Origin: Chamaea fasciata
Lineage: Eukaryota; Chordata; Aves; Passeriformes; Sylviidae
Length of the DNA stretch: 64,000 nucleotides
Direction: 5' to 3'
Assembly: GCA_029207755.1 (NCBI GenBank)
Contig: JARCOQ010000002.1
Location: forward strand, 115,888,375 to 115,952,374
The translations under genes and the position numbers were made by a program. Below, piece by piece: positions 10,915-21,179 of this stretch (positions within the stretch are counted from its first letter, which is position 1; each line of letters starts with the position of its first letter). A model generated the notes under the pieces. It made no database searches. It saw nothing but the letters and a program-made list of their open reading frames with translations, and had not been told where the DNA came from.

Positions 10915-13900
10915 AAAAAAAAAAGTTCCAGTGCTCTACAGAAACCTGAACGGCGACTCCCAAATATTCCTATCTTGCAGAGATCCAGAGGACAGCCAGG
11001 AGGGGATCCACCGAAGGACTTTGGGGGATGATTTTTTCGTTCAGCTTCACAGGAACTGTTTCAAAACCCCCTCTTTGCCCAAGCTCTGCTCTCAGCACTT
11101 CCCCAGCCCTTTCCCCAAAATCCCGGGCACGTTACAACGTCTGGCTGCAGGCGGAGATGTAACAACAAATCCCCACCCACCAGGGTGATGCCTTCAGCGT
11201 GTGAGCTGACTGAGGGTGACTTTCACAGGTTCCTCCCTGCTCCACAAATCCCCCAAAAGCTGCAGATCCCGTGCTCTGCAGCGGAGCCAGCGAGAGCAGC
11301 TTTGCCTTAACAGACGAAGCCGCGGAGAGGATGCTCACAGCACGTTGCGAACAGGAGTCAGACGAGCTCCTGAATTAATTTGTCATTGCTGTGGGGTAAA
11401 AACTCCTAAAAATACCTCTGTCTGTGATAAGTCTTTAATTTCTCACGCTCACCTGAATGAGGGGAAACACCAGCTTTACTTTCTCAAGCCCCACATCCAC
11501 CAAACTTCCCCTTACTTGCACAAGGCCTTTTTTAAAATTCCCTACAAGGGCAACGGGCTCAGTTTCGTCCCAACTTTCTGTTTCAGGTTTATGGATTTGC
11601 CATTCAAACAGGCAAATCCGCGGAATTCATTTCACAGGACATTGACCGACGGGAATGTGGAATAATGTTCTTTGGGTTTTGACATACGATCAAGTGCAAG
11701 TTTGCTCCGAGGAAAGAGGACAAACAACAGCCTTGAAACGGGTAAAACCCTCCACAATAACCGCACACAAATAAAGTTATTTTATTAGCGTTGGCTTCCC
11801 TCTTGTGGCAACGAACAAACTGGAGCCCTAATATCTAACCAGGCCTGGTGCTCCTCCTCTGCTTTATTTCCTCCAGAGCCACTCGCACCATTCCGTAATT
11901 TGAGTGACATTTGTGAATTTACAATGATTTTTTGTGTGTGTGTGTGTGTGTGAGAAGGTACCACTGCTATTAATAAACTGCGCTTCATCAACAGAATCGA
12001 GAGCTATTTATAAAGGATGCTGGTATCTTGGGTTTGTTTTTTTTTTTCTTTTTTTGCAGATGGGGGAACTGAGGTGTGGAATAATTAGAAGCCAATCAGC
12101 AGGTCCAAAGCGGAGCTGAAAATAGATCCCAACTCTCCTGAGCCTCAGGGCCACGTTCTGACTGCTCCCCCTGCCAAGGTGGGACGTGGTGACACTCAGC
12201 CCTACCCCGCGCCTGTTACTCTCAGAGTTTCCCAAAGCAGTTCTTTTGTTCACCTCTGATATTTCACGGCCAACCTCGTAGGACAGATAAATAAACAATC
12301 TCTCCAGTGGACCCGCATCACCTTTCCTGGTTAAAGATTTGCGGTCGGCGTTTATTCCACCCCGGTGTTTATTCGGTGTTCTACAGCCTCTTAAAAGAAT
12401 TTGGATTATTTTTTTGTTAAGTCCACAGGCAGCTGGTCATGGGTTTCTCCCCCTTCTACAACGGTTGCGTGGAAAATAAGTGAAGGCACCACGAGCTCCC
12501 CGGAAGCATCGCACGCACGACAAAACAATAATGATGAATCTTTTTCCTACAGAACAGCACAAACCCGACACCTCCCTGGGAGGGCAGGAAAATGTGGTTT
12601 GAGGTGCTGGATTTTGCAAATCGAGAGCTTTCGGAGGAGTGTTGTGATGCTGAGGGCACAGAGTTCAGCCGCCCGACTCGATTGACAGTGCCCCGGTTTG
12701 GAAGTCCCCGAATGATTTTTTGTGGGTTTTCAGTCATCCTTTCCGGTTTGAAGGGGGGAAAAAAATAAATAGTTTTCTGCCCCTTGCCACCGAGTGAAAG
12801 CCCCTTTTTCAATGGGAAAATGAGTCAGCTCGTGCCTGGGCAGGGAGATTTTGGAGGGTGGGCACAGCCTCCATCCCCAGGGAGCTCTTGATTTACCTGC
12901 CCACAGAAAAGGACTTTTTTATTTTGTGGAAAATACCCACCTGGGCTGGATTCAGCACCAGCTGTGCCTCTGGAACCCTTGGGAAAGAGGGAAAAAACCC
13001 CCAAAAAAACCCCTCACCGACCCCGGCAGCTGCAGGAACAAGCCCATGGTTGTGATGGGGCTGAGTTCAGTCCTGGCTTTTTGGGGCCAGGTTCTCCGGG
13101 ATGATGAACTGGAACACCAGGAGAGGAAAACTCCTCCACTGCTGGTAAACACCAAAAGGGGTTGTGGTTTTTTTTTTTCCAGAGGAACTGGTCAGGAAGT
13201 TGTTTCCAGCTCCACCCTGGCTCCTCTGGGACTCCCTGGTGCCCAGTGCCGGGCTCAGGTGCAATTATTGAACGACAGGTGGGGAACAACAGAGCTCGGG
13301 TTTCAGGTGAGGGAGAGAAGCACTCGGTGTTCCCAGCGCTGCTTCAAAACCTGGGCTCGGGGGTTTAATCTTAAGAGGGGTTTGGTTTTTTGGGTTTCTT
13401 TCCGAAGCCCAGCACGTTTTGCAGCACTGAGGTGCTGCCCTCACCCCACAGGTGGGTTGTTAGAACCCTCCTCTTCCCACCTCTCTGTGTGCTGGGAGGT
13501 GTTTGTGGAGCTGGGCAAGCCTCGCTCCGGTTTTTAGGACACCTCCTGAAGCAGGGCCCTGAGGGAAGCACCTCCCCAGTGCCACCCGCGGCCTGAGAAT
13601 TGTCCCCTTCTTTCTGGAGGTTTCTCAGCAAGAGGAAAATGAAACGCGCTTTGCGTGGTTTCGGTTGTGGTCTGACTCGGCGGGAGACACAAAAAATGGG
13701 TTTTTTCTGTCCCTACCTGACTAAAAAGAGCACTTTAAGGTCACAACCCTACAAGCACCCACAGGGGGATGTTCTTGCAGGTGTTTCTCCTGACCTTGCA
13801 GATGTCCAGGTGGTCATTAAGTGACCCAACTGAAACCAGGGACACGGGGGAATGTCAAAGGGGCGATGTGGGGAATTTAATGGCTTTGCAGGAGGAAAAA

Positions 13901-14425
13901 AGCTCCCAAAAGCTCCCTTCTCTGACAATGGAGGACTCCATTGTTGTGACAGATATCCAAATACAAGGACAGGCTTTAGCCAGCCTTAAATTTTCCTTCC
14001 AGCGTAAGGCATCAAGGTACAAATTGTTGATCACCCAGGGGACATTATTTGTCCAAAATTAACCTGTGAAAGGTGCTCTGACTTTAATTCTTGAAAGCAT
14101 TATCAGGCTTTGACCCGGTCCCCAGTTCAGCAAAGCGCCCTCAGCACTCAGTGACTTCCCAGACCTGAAAAAGCCAGATTTTCTGCCCGATAAAATGCTG
14201 CAAGATCACAGAGTGCTCTGGAATAACAATGAAATAATTTGGGATATGAAACCGGACTTGAAATAAATCCATTTGAGAACTTCAGTGAAGGCACGTTGTT
14301 GAAAAAAAAGGAAAAAAAAAGAAAGAAAAGAAGGCAAACCTGATTTTTATTCAAGAAAAGCAAGTATTTTTGTACATTTTAGACGTGCTTTTCTCAGCAG
14401 TGTAGTTATTAAAGTTATCAAAAAG
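10915..14425. other. Intergenic, nothing recognised
   Basis: About 3.5 kb without a supported gene. It includes a short (GT)n at about 11932-11953. The longest ORF (12851-13537, +, 228 codons) has no family resemblance, runs through T- and A-rich tracts and is taken as chance. Confidence 0.45.
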
Positions 14426-14433
14426 CACAGTGA

Positions 14434-14830
14434 TAGAATCACAGCAGGGTTTGGGTTGGGAGAGACCTTAAATCCCACCCAGTGCCACCCCTGGATGGGC
14501 AGGGACACCTCCCACTGTCCCCAGTGTCCAGCCTGGCCTTGGGCACTGCCAGGGATCCAGGGGCAGCCACAGCTGCTCTGGGAATTCCATCCCCACCCTG
14601 CTGGGGAACAATTCCTGATTCCCAAGATCCCATCAAGTCCTACTTTGAAGCCATTCCCTGTGTCCTGTCCCTGCAGGCCTTGTCCCCAGTCCCTCTGCAG
14701 CTCTCCTGGAGCCCCTTCAGGCCCTGCCAGGGGCTCGGAGCTTTCCCAGGATCTTCCTCTCCTCCAGGTGAACATTCCCTGCTCTCCCAGCCTGTCCAGT
14801 TGTGTCAGGCTCAAACCCGTCCTTGTGCCT
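14434..14830 (-). mobile_element. CR1 LINE, longest copy in the intergenic part
   Basis: About 400 bp starting with the reverse complement of the 3' tail (AGAATCACAGCAGGGTTTGG) and running through the standard 3'-UTR blocks to CCCTGCTCTCCCAGCCTGTC. It is the best local reference for the other fragments. Confidence 0.85.
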
Positions 14831-15057
14831 CGGAGTGTCACCCCGGAACGCAGCCAGGGAGAGAGGAGGGAATCAAATCCCGGCAGCCAAAATAAACCCT
14901 GTTGGAGCCGCTGCCTTATTCCCGCTGGGAACGCTGAGCCGCGTTTCCTGAAGAAGAGCCTCGCTCGAACTCTGTCCCGACGTCCTGAAACGATCCCGGA
15001 GCTCGGAATCCGCAGCGAGAGCAGCACCTAGCGCTTGGATCCTGCAGAATTCCCGCA

Positions 15058-15146
15058 GCCATCCATCCATCCATCCGTCCATCCGTCCATCCATCCATCC
15101 ATCCGTCCATCCGTCCATCCATCCATCCATCCGTCCATCTGTCCAT

Positions 15147-15182
<36 letters not shown>

Positions 15183-15274
15183 CCATCCATCCGTCCATCC
15201 GTCCATCCATCCATCTGTCCATCCGTCCATCCATCCATCCATCCACCCATCCATCCATCCATCCATCCATCCAT

Positions 15275-15308
<34 letters not shown>

Positions 15309-15340
15309 GTCCATCCATCCATCCATCCATCCATCCGTCC
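15058..15340. repeat. (CATC)n microsatellite with CGTC variants
   Basis: About 70 tetranucleotide units, with scattered CCAT to CCGT changes. It produces the Met-Asp-Gly-Trp ORFs on the - strand, which are not genes. Confidence 0.97.
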
Positions 15341-15724
15341 CCGCCAGGCTCTGCATCTCCATGGCAGCCACCGCCCGAGCCCGGGCAAGAGCGGCTCCCA
15401 CTCCGTGCCAGCTCTGCAGGGAGAAAAAAAATAAAGATGGAAAAATCAGGGATAGGAAGAGTTGAACCATTCCAGATAATTCAGGGACCTGAGCGAGCTG
15501 CTCAAGGTCACCAGGGAGGGGGACAGAGCTGCCCGCCTTGTCCCCAGCTGGAAGATTCTTTGGATGGGGAGGGGTTGGGATGAAGCTTACCGACGGGGAG
15601 GAGATAAATCCCGCGTTTTGGAGGTTTCTGCGAGGGAAGCACAGCTGATGGTGAACTCGTGGGGCGCTCCTTTTGCTCTCCTGAATGGAGGAGCAGCTGG
15701 GGCTGGGGCAGGTGCAGCCTGGAG

Positions 15725-16055
15725 ATCCATGGAGGTGAAATCCACCTGCAGTCCCTGGAGATCCATGGGGAAGCAGAGATCCACCTGCAGTTCTGGAGAT
15801 CCATGGAGGAGCTGAGATCCACCTGCAGCCCCTGGAGATCCATGGGGAAGCAGAGATCCACCTGCAGTTCTGGAGATCCATGGAGGAGCTGAGATCCACC
15901 TGCAGCCCCTGGAGATCCATGGGGAAGCAGAGATCCACCTGCAGTTCTGGAGATCCATGGAGGTGAAATCCACCTGCAGCCCCTGGAGATCCATGGGGAA
16001 GCAGAGATTCACCTGCAGTTCTGGAGATCCATGGAGATGAAATCCACCTGCAGCC
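15725..16055. repeat. 77-bp minisatellite (38+39 dimer)
   Basis: Two related half-units (CTGGAGATCCATGGGGAAGC... and CTGGAGATCCATGGAGGAGC...) alternate. Equivalent points lie at 15755, 15832 and 15909, giving a 77-bp period, and the array decays at both ends. Confidence 0.92.
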
Positions 16056-16319
16056 CCTGAAGGAGCCCACACCGGAGCAGGGCTCACACAAAAGGTGTGA
16101 TCCCACGGGAATTCCACCCTGGAGCAGCTCCTGGCAGCGATCTGAGGCCCTGTGGAGAGAGGAGCCCACACTGGAGCGGGTTTTCTGGAAGGACTTGGAA
16201 TTCTTTGGGAAAAGGGACCCCCTCTGGAGCAGGTCCTGATGGAATGACTCCATGGAGAGGGATACACACAGGAGCAGCTTGATCCTGAAGAACTGATTCT
16301 ATGGGAAGTGCCCACGCTG

Positions 16320-16870
16320 GAGAAGTCCATGGAGGACACCAGGGCACAGGGACACTGAGGGCACGGGGCCACCATGGGGACAGGAGCCCTAGGGGGATGG
16401 GGACACTGACAGTGACACTGAGGGCACAGGGATGCTGTGGGCACAGGGACACCGAGTACGCAGGGAAACTGACAGGGACACTGGGGACACAGGGACGACA
16501 GAGGGACCCATGGACATGGGGACGTTGTGGGCACAGGGACACTGGGCACAGTGACAGCACAGAGACACTGGTGGCACAGGGACCCCTCAGGGACACTGGG
16601 GACACAGGGACACCACAGGGACGTTGGGGCACAGTGACACCACACGGACACCACAGGGACACATTGGTGGCACAGGGACCCCTCAGGGACACTGGGGACA
16701 CAGGGACACCACAGGGACGTTGGGGCACAGTGACACCACACGGACACCACAGGGACACATTGGTGGCACAGGGACCCCTCAGGGACACTGGGGACACAGG
16801 GACACCACAGGGACGTTGGGGCACAGTGACACCACACGGACACCACAGGGACACATTGGTGGCCCAGGGA
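16320..16870. repeat. GGGACA-rich minisatellite with a 96-bp higher-order unit
   Basis: Degenerate 9-15-bp GGGACACnn units at the left grow into a regular 96-bp unit. Identical points fall at 16661, 16757 and 16853. 96 bp equals 32 codons, so the - strand stays open with a Cys/Pro/Val-rich 32-residue period. The array ends about 70 bp before the ZNF143-like site of the ATP5PO promoter. Confidence 0.93.
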
Positions 16871-16871
16871 C

Positions 16872-17051
16872 CCCGCGGGGGCTGCGCTCCCCCAAAGGCC
16901 CGGCAGGGGGCGCGCGGCTCGAAGGCGCCGCCCCGCGGAACTACAACTCCCAGCGTGCCCCGCGACAGGAGCGGCCCCCTAACGGCGCTGGGTGGGCGTG
17001 GCCCCGCCGCGCCTGCGCGGTGCGCGGTGACCCTGGGGGCGGCCGGGAAAG
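16872..17051 (+). promoter_or_regulatory. ATP5PO: ATP5PO CpG-island promoter
   Basis: CpG-dense and TATA-less. ACTACAACTCCCAGCGTGCC at 16940-16959 is a close match to the ZNF143/THAP11 site typical of housekeeping promoters. TGCGCGGTGCGCGG at about 17014-17027 resembles an NRF1 palindrome, fitting a nuclear gene for oxidative phosphorylation. GGGTGGGCGTGGCC at about 16990 is KLF/Sp-like. Transcription probably starts between about 17020 and 17045; that is inference. Confidence 0.7.
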
Positions 17052-17081
17052 ATGGCGGCGGCAGCCGGGCTCGTCTTGAAG
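17052..17081 (+). CDS. ATP5PO: ATP5PO exon 1
   Basis: Encodes residues 1-10 ([10 protein letters not shown]), the start of the presequence. The donor is AAG|GTGAAA and the intron phase is 0. Confidence 0.93.
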
Positions 17082-19520
17082 GTGAAACTGGGGGGCGGCG
17101 GGGCCCGGGCGGCTTTGGGGGGGAACAGCGGCGTCTCCCGCCCTCCAGAACCTTCCCCTTCCTCCCGATCCTCCAGAGCCGCGCCGACCCCGCCGTTCTC
17201 CCCCTTCTTTCCCCCCCCAGGTGCGGCAGCTGAGTACGACGGCGGCGAGACCGGTGTCCAAGCTGGTGAAGGTGAGGGGGCACGGAGGGTCTCGGAGCTG
17301 GCGAAGATAAGGGGCAGGGAGTCTCCGGAGGGGGTCGGGAGGGGTCTCCAGGCCGGGAGGGGGGTCGAAGGGGTGTCCCGGCGGGTCAAGGTGCCAGGCG
17401 GGGGGTCGTGAGGGCGATGCTCACGGTGAGGGGAGGCTGCAGGGCCGGCTCCCGGCCGGCCAAGGCGGCGGGCGGGGGGCTCCCTCCCCGAGTCCGCCCC
17501 GTTCAGTGCTCGCCCTTGCTCCCGCAGCCGCCCATCCAGGTGTACGGGCTGGAAGGGCGCTACGCCACCGCCCTCTACTCGGCAGCCAGCAAGCAGAAGA
17601 AGCTGGAGCAGGTGGAGAAGGAGCTGTCCCGGGTGTGGGTAAGGAGCTCCACAGCCGGGGTTATCGGGGCCGGGAGCAGAGGGCGTCGGGCTCCTGTGAC
17701 CTGTGAGACTCACAGCCTGCTGGCACCTGTGCTGCCTGCCTGTGCTCCTGGTGTTTAAATGGGATCTTGGGCAGGAATTGTTCCCTGGGAGGGTGGGCAG
17801 GCCCTGGCAGTGCCCGGAGCTGCTGTGGCTGCTCCACCCCTGGCAGCGTCCGAGGCCAGGCTGGATGGAGCTTGGAGCAGTCTGGGATTGGGGAAGGTGT
17901 CCCTGCCCACGGCAGGAGTGGGACTAGCTCCATTCAGTCTTTAAGATCCATCCCAACCCAAACCCTTTCCTGATTCTCTAGCTGGAGCTGCCGTTTCTCT
18001 TCCCATCAGCTCCAGAGCTCTTTGTTGCCATTCCAGGAATCCCCTTGTTGCCCGCTTTGGTTGTTCCAGGTGGGCCTTGTGATGCCAGGAAAAACCCCAG
18101 GCGTTTATCACATCCTCGTGTGTCTCCTCAGGGCCTCCTGAAGGACCCCAAGCTGGCCAGTGTGGTGATGAACCCTCACACCAAGAGCTCAGTGAAACAA
18201 AAAGCCGTGAACGACGCCCTGGCCAGAGAGAAGATGTCCCCAATCACTGTCAACCTGATGAGTGAGTGACCTCTGGGCTTTAGCAGAGCATCCCAGCCGT
18301 GCCATCCTCGTGGGGAATCGCGGTTGGCTGCTGGGATGTGCCTCTGGTGGTGCTTTAACCCCTCGGCGTGGGGCTGTTTTTGCAGATCTGCTGGCTGAGA
18401 ACGGCCGCCTGCGTTACACCCCGGGCATCGTCTCGGCCTTCGGGAAGATCATGAGCGCCTTCCGAGGGGAGGTGGTGTGCACAGTCACCACGGCTCAGGT
18501 GGGCTGGGGAGCTCTGCAGCCAGGCAGCAGGGAGGGGGAGAAAAGACAAACCTCTCCTGTTTCACGCTGAGCTCTGTGATTGGAGTACTTGCTGTGAGAG
18601 CACGAGGACGTGTCTCGCCTCTGCCAACCCTCTGCTGCAAAGAGAGGGTTGATATCCAGGGGTTCCTGCTCCCAAAATGAAACCTGCTCATCCCATTGCA
18701 GCTCACCATCCCACGTTTTTCATTCCTGTGTGCAAACCCGAGGGGTGACAAAAATCAGGCTGCTCTGCATGTGGAGCTGCCCCTGTTCTTCTTTCAGAGA
18801 GGAAAATGTTTCACGAAATCAGGAGGGCACAAAGTGGCAGTTGTTCCTGTGCTGTCCTTGGGTTATCCCTGTTCCAGGATGCCGCCTTCCTGGTGGAAGT
18901 GTGTCTTCCAAGGGACCCGAGGAGAAAATTTGGGTTTTCTTTATATCATTTGAGTATTTTTAAGTCCTTCATTTTCCTTCTCTTCTGTTCTTTTTTTTTT
19001 CAGCCCTTGGATGATGCCAGCCTCACTGAACTGAAAAGTGCCCTGGATGGGTTCTTGGCTAAAGGAGAGGTGTTGAAGCTGGACACTAAGGTCTGGATTT
19101 GTGATTTACAAAGAAATGTCATTAAGTCCACATTAATGGCTTCTGTGTCTCTGATTTTTACAAAACCAAAAGATTTTACTGGATCCAGTTGCTTTGTTAC
19201 ATAGTTCTGTGCTCTCTTGTCGACGCGATGATGTTTTAATTTCTGAAGTCTTCGCTTTGGAATTCAATGACCACACAGTTATCCCAAAAAAGGCCCTTTG
19301 AAAAGCTTTGTTTGGTTTTGTTGGGGTTTTTTTGCTAGAGTAAAACTTGTATCCTGTGATAACAAACCTCTGCTAATCGAGTTTCTGTTCAATGTTCCTT
19401 CCTTAGACTGATCCATCAATCCTTGGTGGCATGATTGTCAACATTGGGGAGAAGTACGTGGACATGTCAACAAGGTCCAAGATCCAGAAACTCACCAAAA
19501 TCATGAGAGAGACTGTCTAG
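17052..19520 (+). CDS. ATP5PO: ATP synthase peripheral stalk subunit OSCP, complete gene, 7 exons
   Basis: OSCP links the peripheral stalk to the F1 head of mitochondrial ATP synthase, in the matrix. Coding exons: 17052-17081, 17221-17271, 17528-17638, 18132-18261, 18386-18498, 19004-19090 and 19407-19520. They sum to 636 nt, or 211 residues plus stop, close to the roughly 213 of mammals. All introns are GT-AG and all phases agree (only intron 4 splits a codon, A|AT for Asn). The start is the only ATG in exon 1, in a GATGGCGGCGGC context. Residues 1 to about 25 are Ala/Arg/Ser/Lys-rich without acidic residues, as expected of a mitochondrial presequence. Recognisable family blocks are [17 protein letters not shown] (from residue 31), LLAENGR (from 109) and TDPSILGGM...GEKYVDMS near the C-terminus. 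The gene is convergent with ITSN1. No break or missing segment was seen. Confidence 0.97.
17221..17271 (+). CDS. ATP5PO: ATP5PO exon 2
   Basis: Residues 11-27 ([17 protein letters not shown]), completing the mitochondrial targeting region. The acceptor follows a long C/T tract (CCCCCCCCAG); the donor is AAG|GTGAGG. Confidence 0.94.
17528..17638 (+). CDS. ATP5PO: ATP5PO exon 3
   Basis: Residues 28-64, starting [18 protein letters not shown], the first helices of the N-terminal helical domain that docks on F1. The donor is TGG|GTAAGG. Confidence 0.96.
17775..17965 (+). mobile_element. CR1 LINE 3' end in ATP5PO intron 3
   Basis: GGGTGGGCAGGCCCTGGCAG ... GGTGTCCCTGCCCACGGCAG ... TTTAAGATCCATCCCAACCC, inserted in the sense direction of the gene. 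Confidence 0.8.
18132..18261 (+). CDS. ATP5PO: ATP5PO exon 4
   Basis: Residues 65-107 plus the first base of codon 108. It contains [15 protein letters not shown] and ends with a single A that joins AT of exon 5 to make Asn. The donor is A|GTGAGT. Confidence 0.96.
18386..18498 (+). CDS. ATP5PO: ATP5PO exon 5
   Basis: Completes Asn108 and continues [20 protein letters not shown] to [13 protein letters not shown], the hinge into the C-terminal domain. The acceptor is TTTTTGCAG and the donor CAG|GTGGGC. Confidence 0.96.
19004..19090 (+). CDS. ATP5PO: ATP5PO exon 6
   Basis: Residues 146-174 ([20 protein letters not shown]...). The acceptor has a strong T tract. The donor AAG|GTCTGG is weak (C at +3, no G at +5), but the reading frame and family sequence require this junction. 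Confidence 0.95.
19407..19520 (+). CDS. ATP5PO: ATP5PO exon 7 with stop
   Basis: Residues 175-211 ([20 protein letters not shown]...) then TAG. The Gly-Gly-Met and GEKYVDMS motif is the signature of the OSCP C-terminus. Confidence 0.97.
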   Translation, partial: TDPSILGGMIVNIGEKYVDMSTRSKIQKLTKIMRETV

Positions 19521-19564
19521 AGAGCTGTCCTGGCCATTCCCAGGGAAACCTGTCACATGGAAAC

Positions 19565-19570
19565 AATAAA
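19565..19570 (+). terminator. ATP5PO: ATP5PO poly(A) signal
   Basis: AATAAA 45 bases after the stop codon, followed within 30 bases by a T/G-rich stretch (TTCTTCCTTCTTGTGG), so the 3' UTR is very short. Confidence 0.88.
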
Positions 19571-19884
19571 ATTCTTCCTTCTTGTGGAGATGGTGCCGAG
19601 TGTTTTGGCTGGGGAAGCGCAGCCCTGAGGGAGGAAGGTGCTGAAGTTGCCCTGAGTTTCTGTAGCTGAACATTTGTGGCACGGCTTGAAAATGTGGCTC
19701 ACCCTGATTGCTGGGAAGGACGTGGCAGGAGCCCCGAGGGAGCTGATAAATGGGGTCAGTGCTGTGGGGGATCTGCCAGGCTCCCCAGAAAACTCTGGGC
19801 GTTGGTCTGTACTGCCCAGTCCGAGGGAAGGGATGACAGGAAATGGCCTCAAGTTGCACCAGGGGAGGTTCAGAACAGTGATTA

Positions 19885-20050
19885 GAAAAACATTTCTCTG
19901 GCAGAGTGGTCAGGCCTTGGCATGGTGGTGGAGTCGCTGTCTGGAAGTGTTCAGGAGGAGTCAGGATGTGGCTCTTGGGAAATGGTTTGGGGTGATGATG
20001 GTGGCACTGGATGATCCTGAAGGTCTCTTCCAACCTTGCTGAATCCATGA
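19885..20050 (+). mobile_element. CR1 LINE 3' end
   Basis: TGGCAGAGTGGTCAGGCCTT ... GTTCAGGAGGAGTCAGGATG ... GATCCTGAAGGTCTCTTCCA, ending close to a CR1 terminus. Confidence 0.75.
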
Positions 20051-20387
20051 CACACAGGAGTGTTTGGGGCTGGATGTTCACCCGTTTTTTCTGTCCACAG
20101 GGACAACCAAGTGTCTCCCTCCTCCCTTCCCCAATATCCAGCGGCAGGGAGTGCCATGGCCAGCGATCCTCTGTGCAGCAGGAGGGAATTCTGAGCACTT
20201 CTGCACCGAGGGGAAGGCAGGAATTCTCCTTTCTTTCTTTCTTTTCCACACCTAAGGGGATTCCTGCAATGGGAAAAGGAATTGTTCAAGCTGGAGCTGG
20301 CCCGCGAGGCTCCAGCCCAGAGAGGTTTGGAGAAGAGGACGGTGTGAAAGGGACGACTGTGACAACACGAGAGGCCTCTGAGTAGAC

Positions 20388-21176
20388 ATGAGAGGGCAGC
20401 AGGAGTTCGAGTGGGAAGAGGACGAGAGATCCCCCGAGCTGTCCCAAGAGACAGACGGGAGTTTCTCAGAGGATTCCCAATGGGACGATGCCCGAGAGCT
20501 TTCCCAGAGTGAAGATGAGAGGTGCCCAGACCTCTCACCGTGGGATGAACATGTGCACTCCCACACCTCCCAACGGGAAGACGGGAGCGAGCCGGAATCG
20601 TCCCAAGTCAGCGACAGCAGTGACGAGGAGCTGTCCCAAGGACCAGAAGCTGGAGGCCAGGAGCTGCCCCGATGGGAAGAACACGTGAGCAGGCAGGAGC
20701 TGTCCCAGTGGGGCCAGGACATGGGCTCCAAGCTCTGGGACAGAGCCTTGTGCCCAGTGAGCGACAAGGAGCCCAAGCCTTGTCCCCCAGAGGGGCCCAG
20801 CTCTGCCAGCCCCGTGGGCACAGACAGGGCAGCAGGGGCAGCGCCTGCCCTGCCCAGCGCCTCTCGTGCCCCCCAGAGTCCCGTGGAGCAGAACATCAAC
20901 AGGGAGATCCTGAGCCGGGCACTGCAGGACATCCAGGCACGGAGGCAGCAGCTGGCAGAGGTCTATGCCCTTCAGTATCGCCAGGCTGTAGAGTTAGAAT
21001 CAGCAGTGACGGGCACAAGGGAAGAGAGCCCGGTGCCTGCCCCGCACAGCCCCCCCAGCCCCCGGCCTGCCCAGCTGGGAGCCCGGGCTGCCCCCAGGAA
21101 ACGTCCCTCCCGCTTCAGGCGGGCGCTGCGGGGGCTGTTCCGCTGTCCCTGCATGAGGCCACGGCCCGAGGAGTGA
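20388..21176 (+). CDS. Uncharacterised acidic protein with ELSQ repeats and basic tail (copy 1, intact)
   Basis: I do not recognise this protein. The single-exon ORF of 262 codons opens at an ATG with an in-frame TGA three codons upstream. Residues 1-110 are strongly acidic and Ser-rich, with degenerate units of about 20 residues built on ELSQ/DLSP (at about 17, 37, 48, 81 and 104). Residues 125-165 are Pro/Ala/Ser-rich. Residues 168-205 (NINREILSRALQDIQARRQQ onward) look like one long amphipathic helix or coiled coil. Residues 213-235 are Pro-rich. Residues 236-258 are basic (RKRPSRFRRALRGLFRCPCM). The ordered change of composition and the lack of short-period repetition make chance unlikely. 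A decayed relative lies at about 23.1-25.0 kb. Promoter, introns and poly(A) site are not visible. It could be a lineage-specific gene or one exon of a larger one. Confidence 0.55.
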   Translation: MRGQQEFEWEEDERSPELSQETDGSFSEDSQWDDARELSQSEDERCPDLSPWDEHVHSHTSQREDGSEPESSQVSDSSDEELSQGPEAGGQELPRWEEHVSRQELSQWGQDMGSKLWDRALCPVSDKEPKPCPPEGPSSASPVGTDRAAGAAPALPSASRAPQSPVEQNINREILSRALQDIQARRQQLAEVYALQYRQAVELESAVTGTREESPVPAPHSPPSPRPAQLGARAAPRKRPSRFRRALRGLFRCPCMRPRPEE

Positions 21177-21179
21177 AAG

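Noticed and set aside
12851..13537. 228-codon + strand ORF, the longest outside repeats in the upstream region
   Set aside because: No recognisable motif or related sequence in the window and irregular composition; length is compatible with chance in GC-rich DNA.
14916..17283. Three - strand ORFs of 399-445 codons upstream of ATP5PO
   Set aside because: They run through the CATC, 77-bp and 96-bp arrays and consist of repeated peptides without domains; the arrays explain their length.
20252..20932. 226-codon - strand ORF opposite the intact acidic ORF
   Set aside because: Ser/Trp/Leu-rich antisense shadow produced by the GAG/TCC-rich repeat codons.
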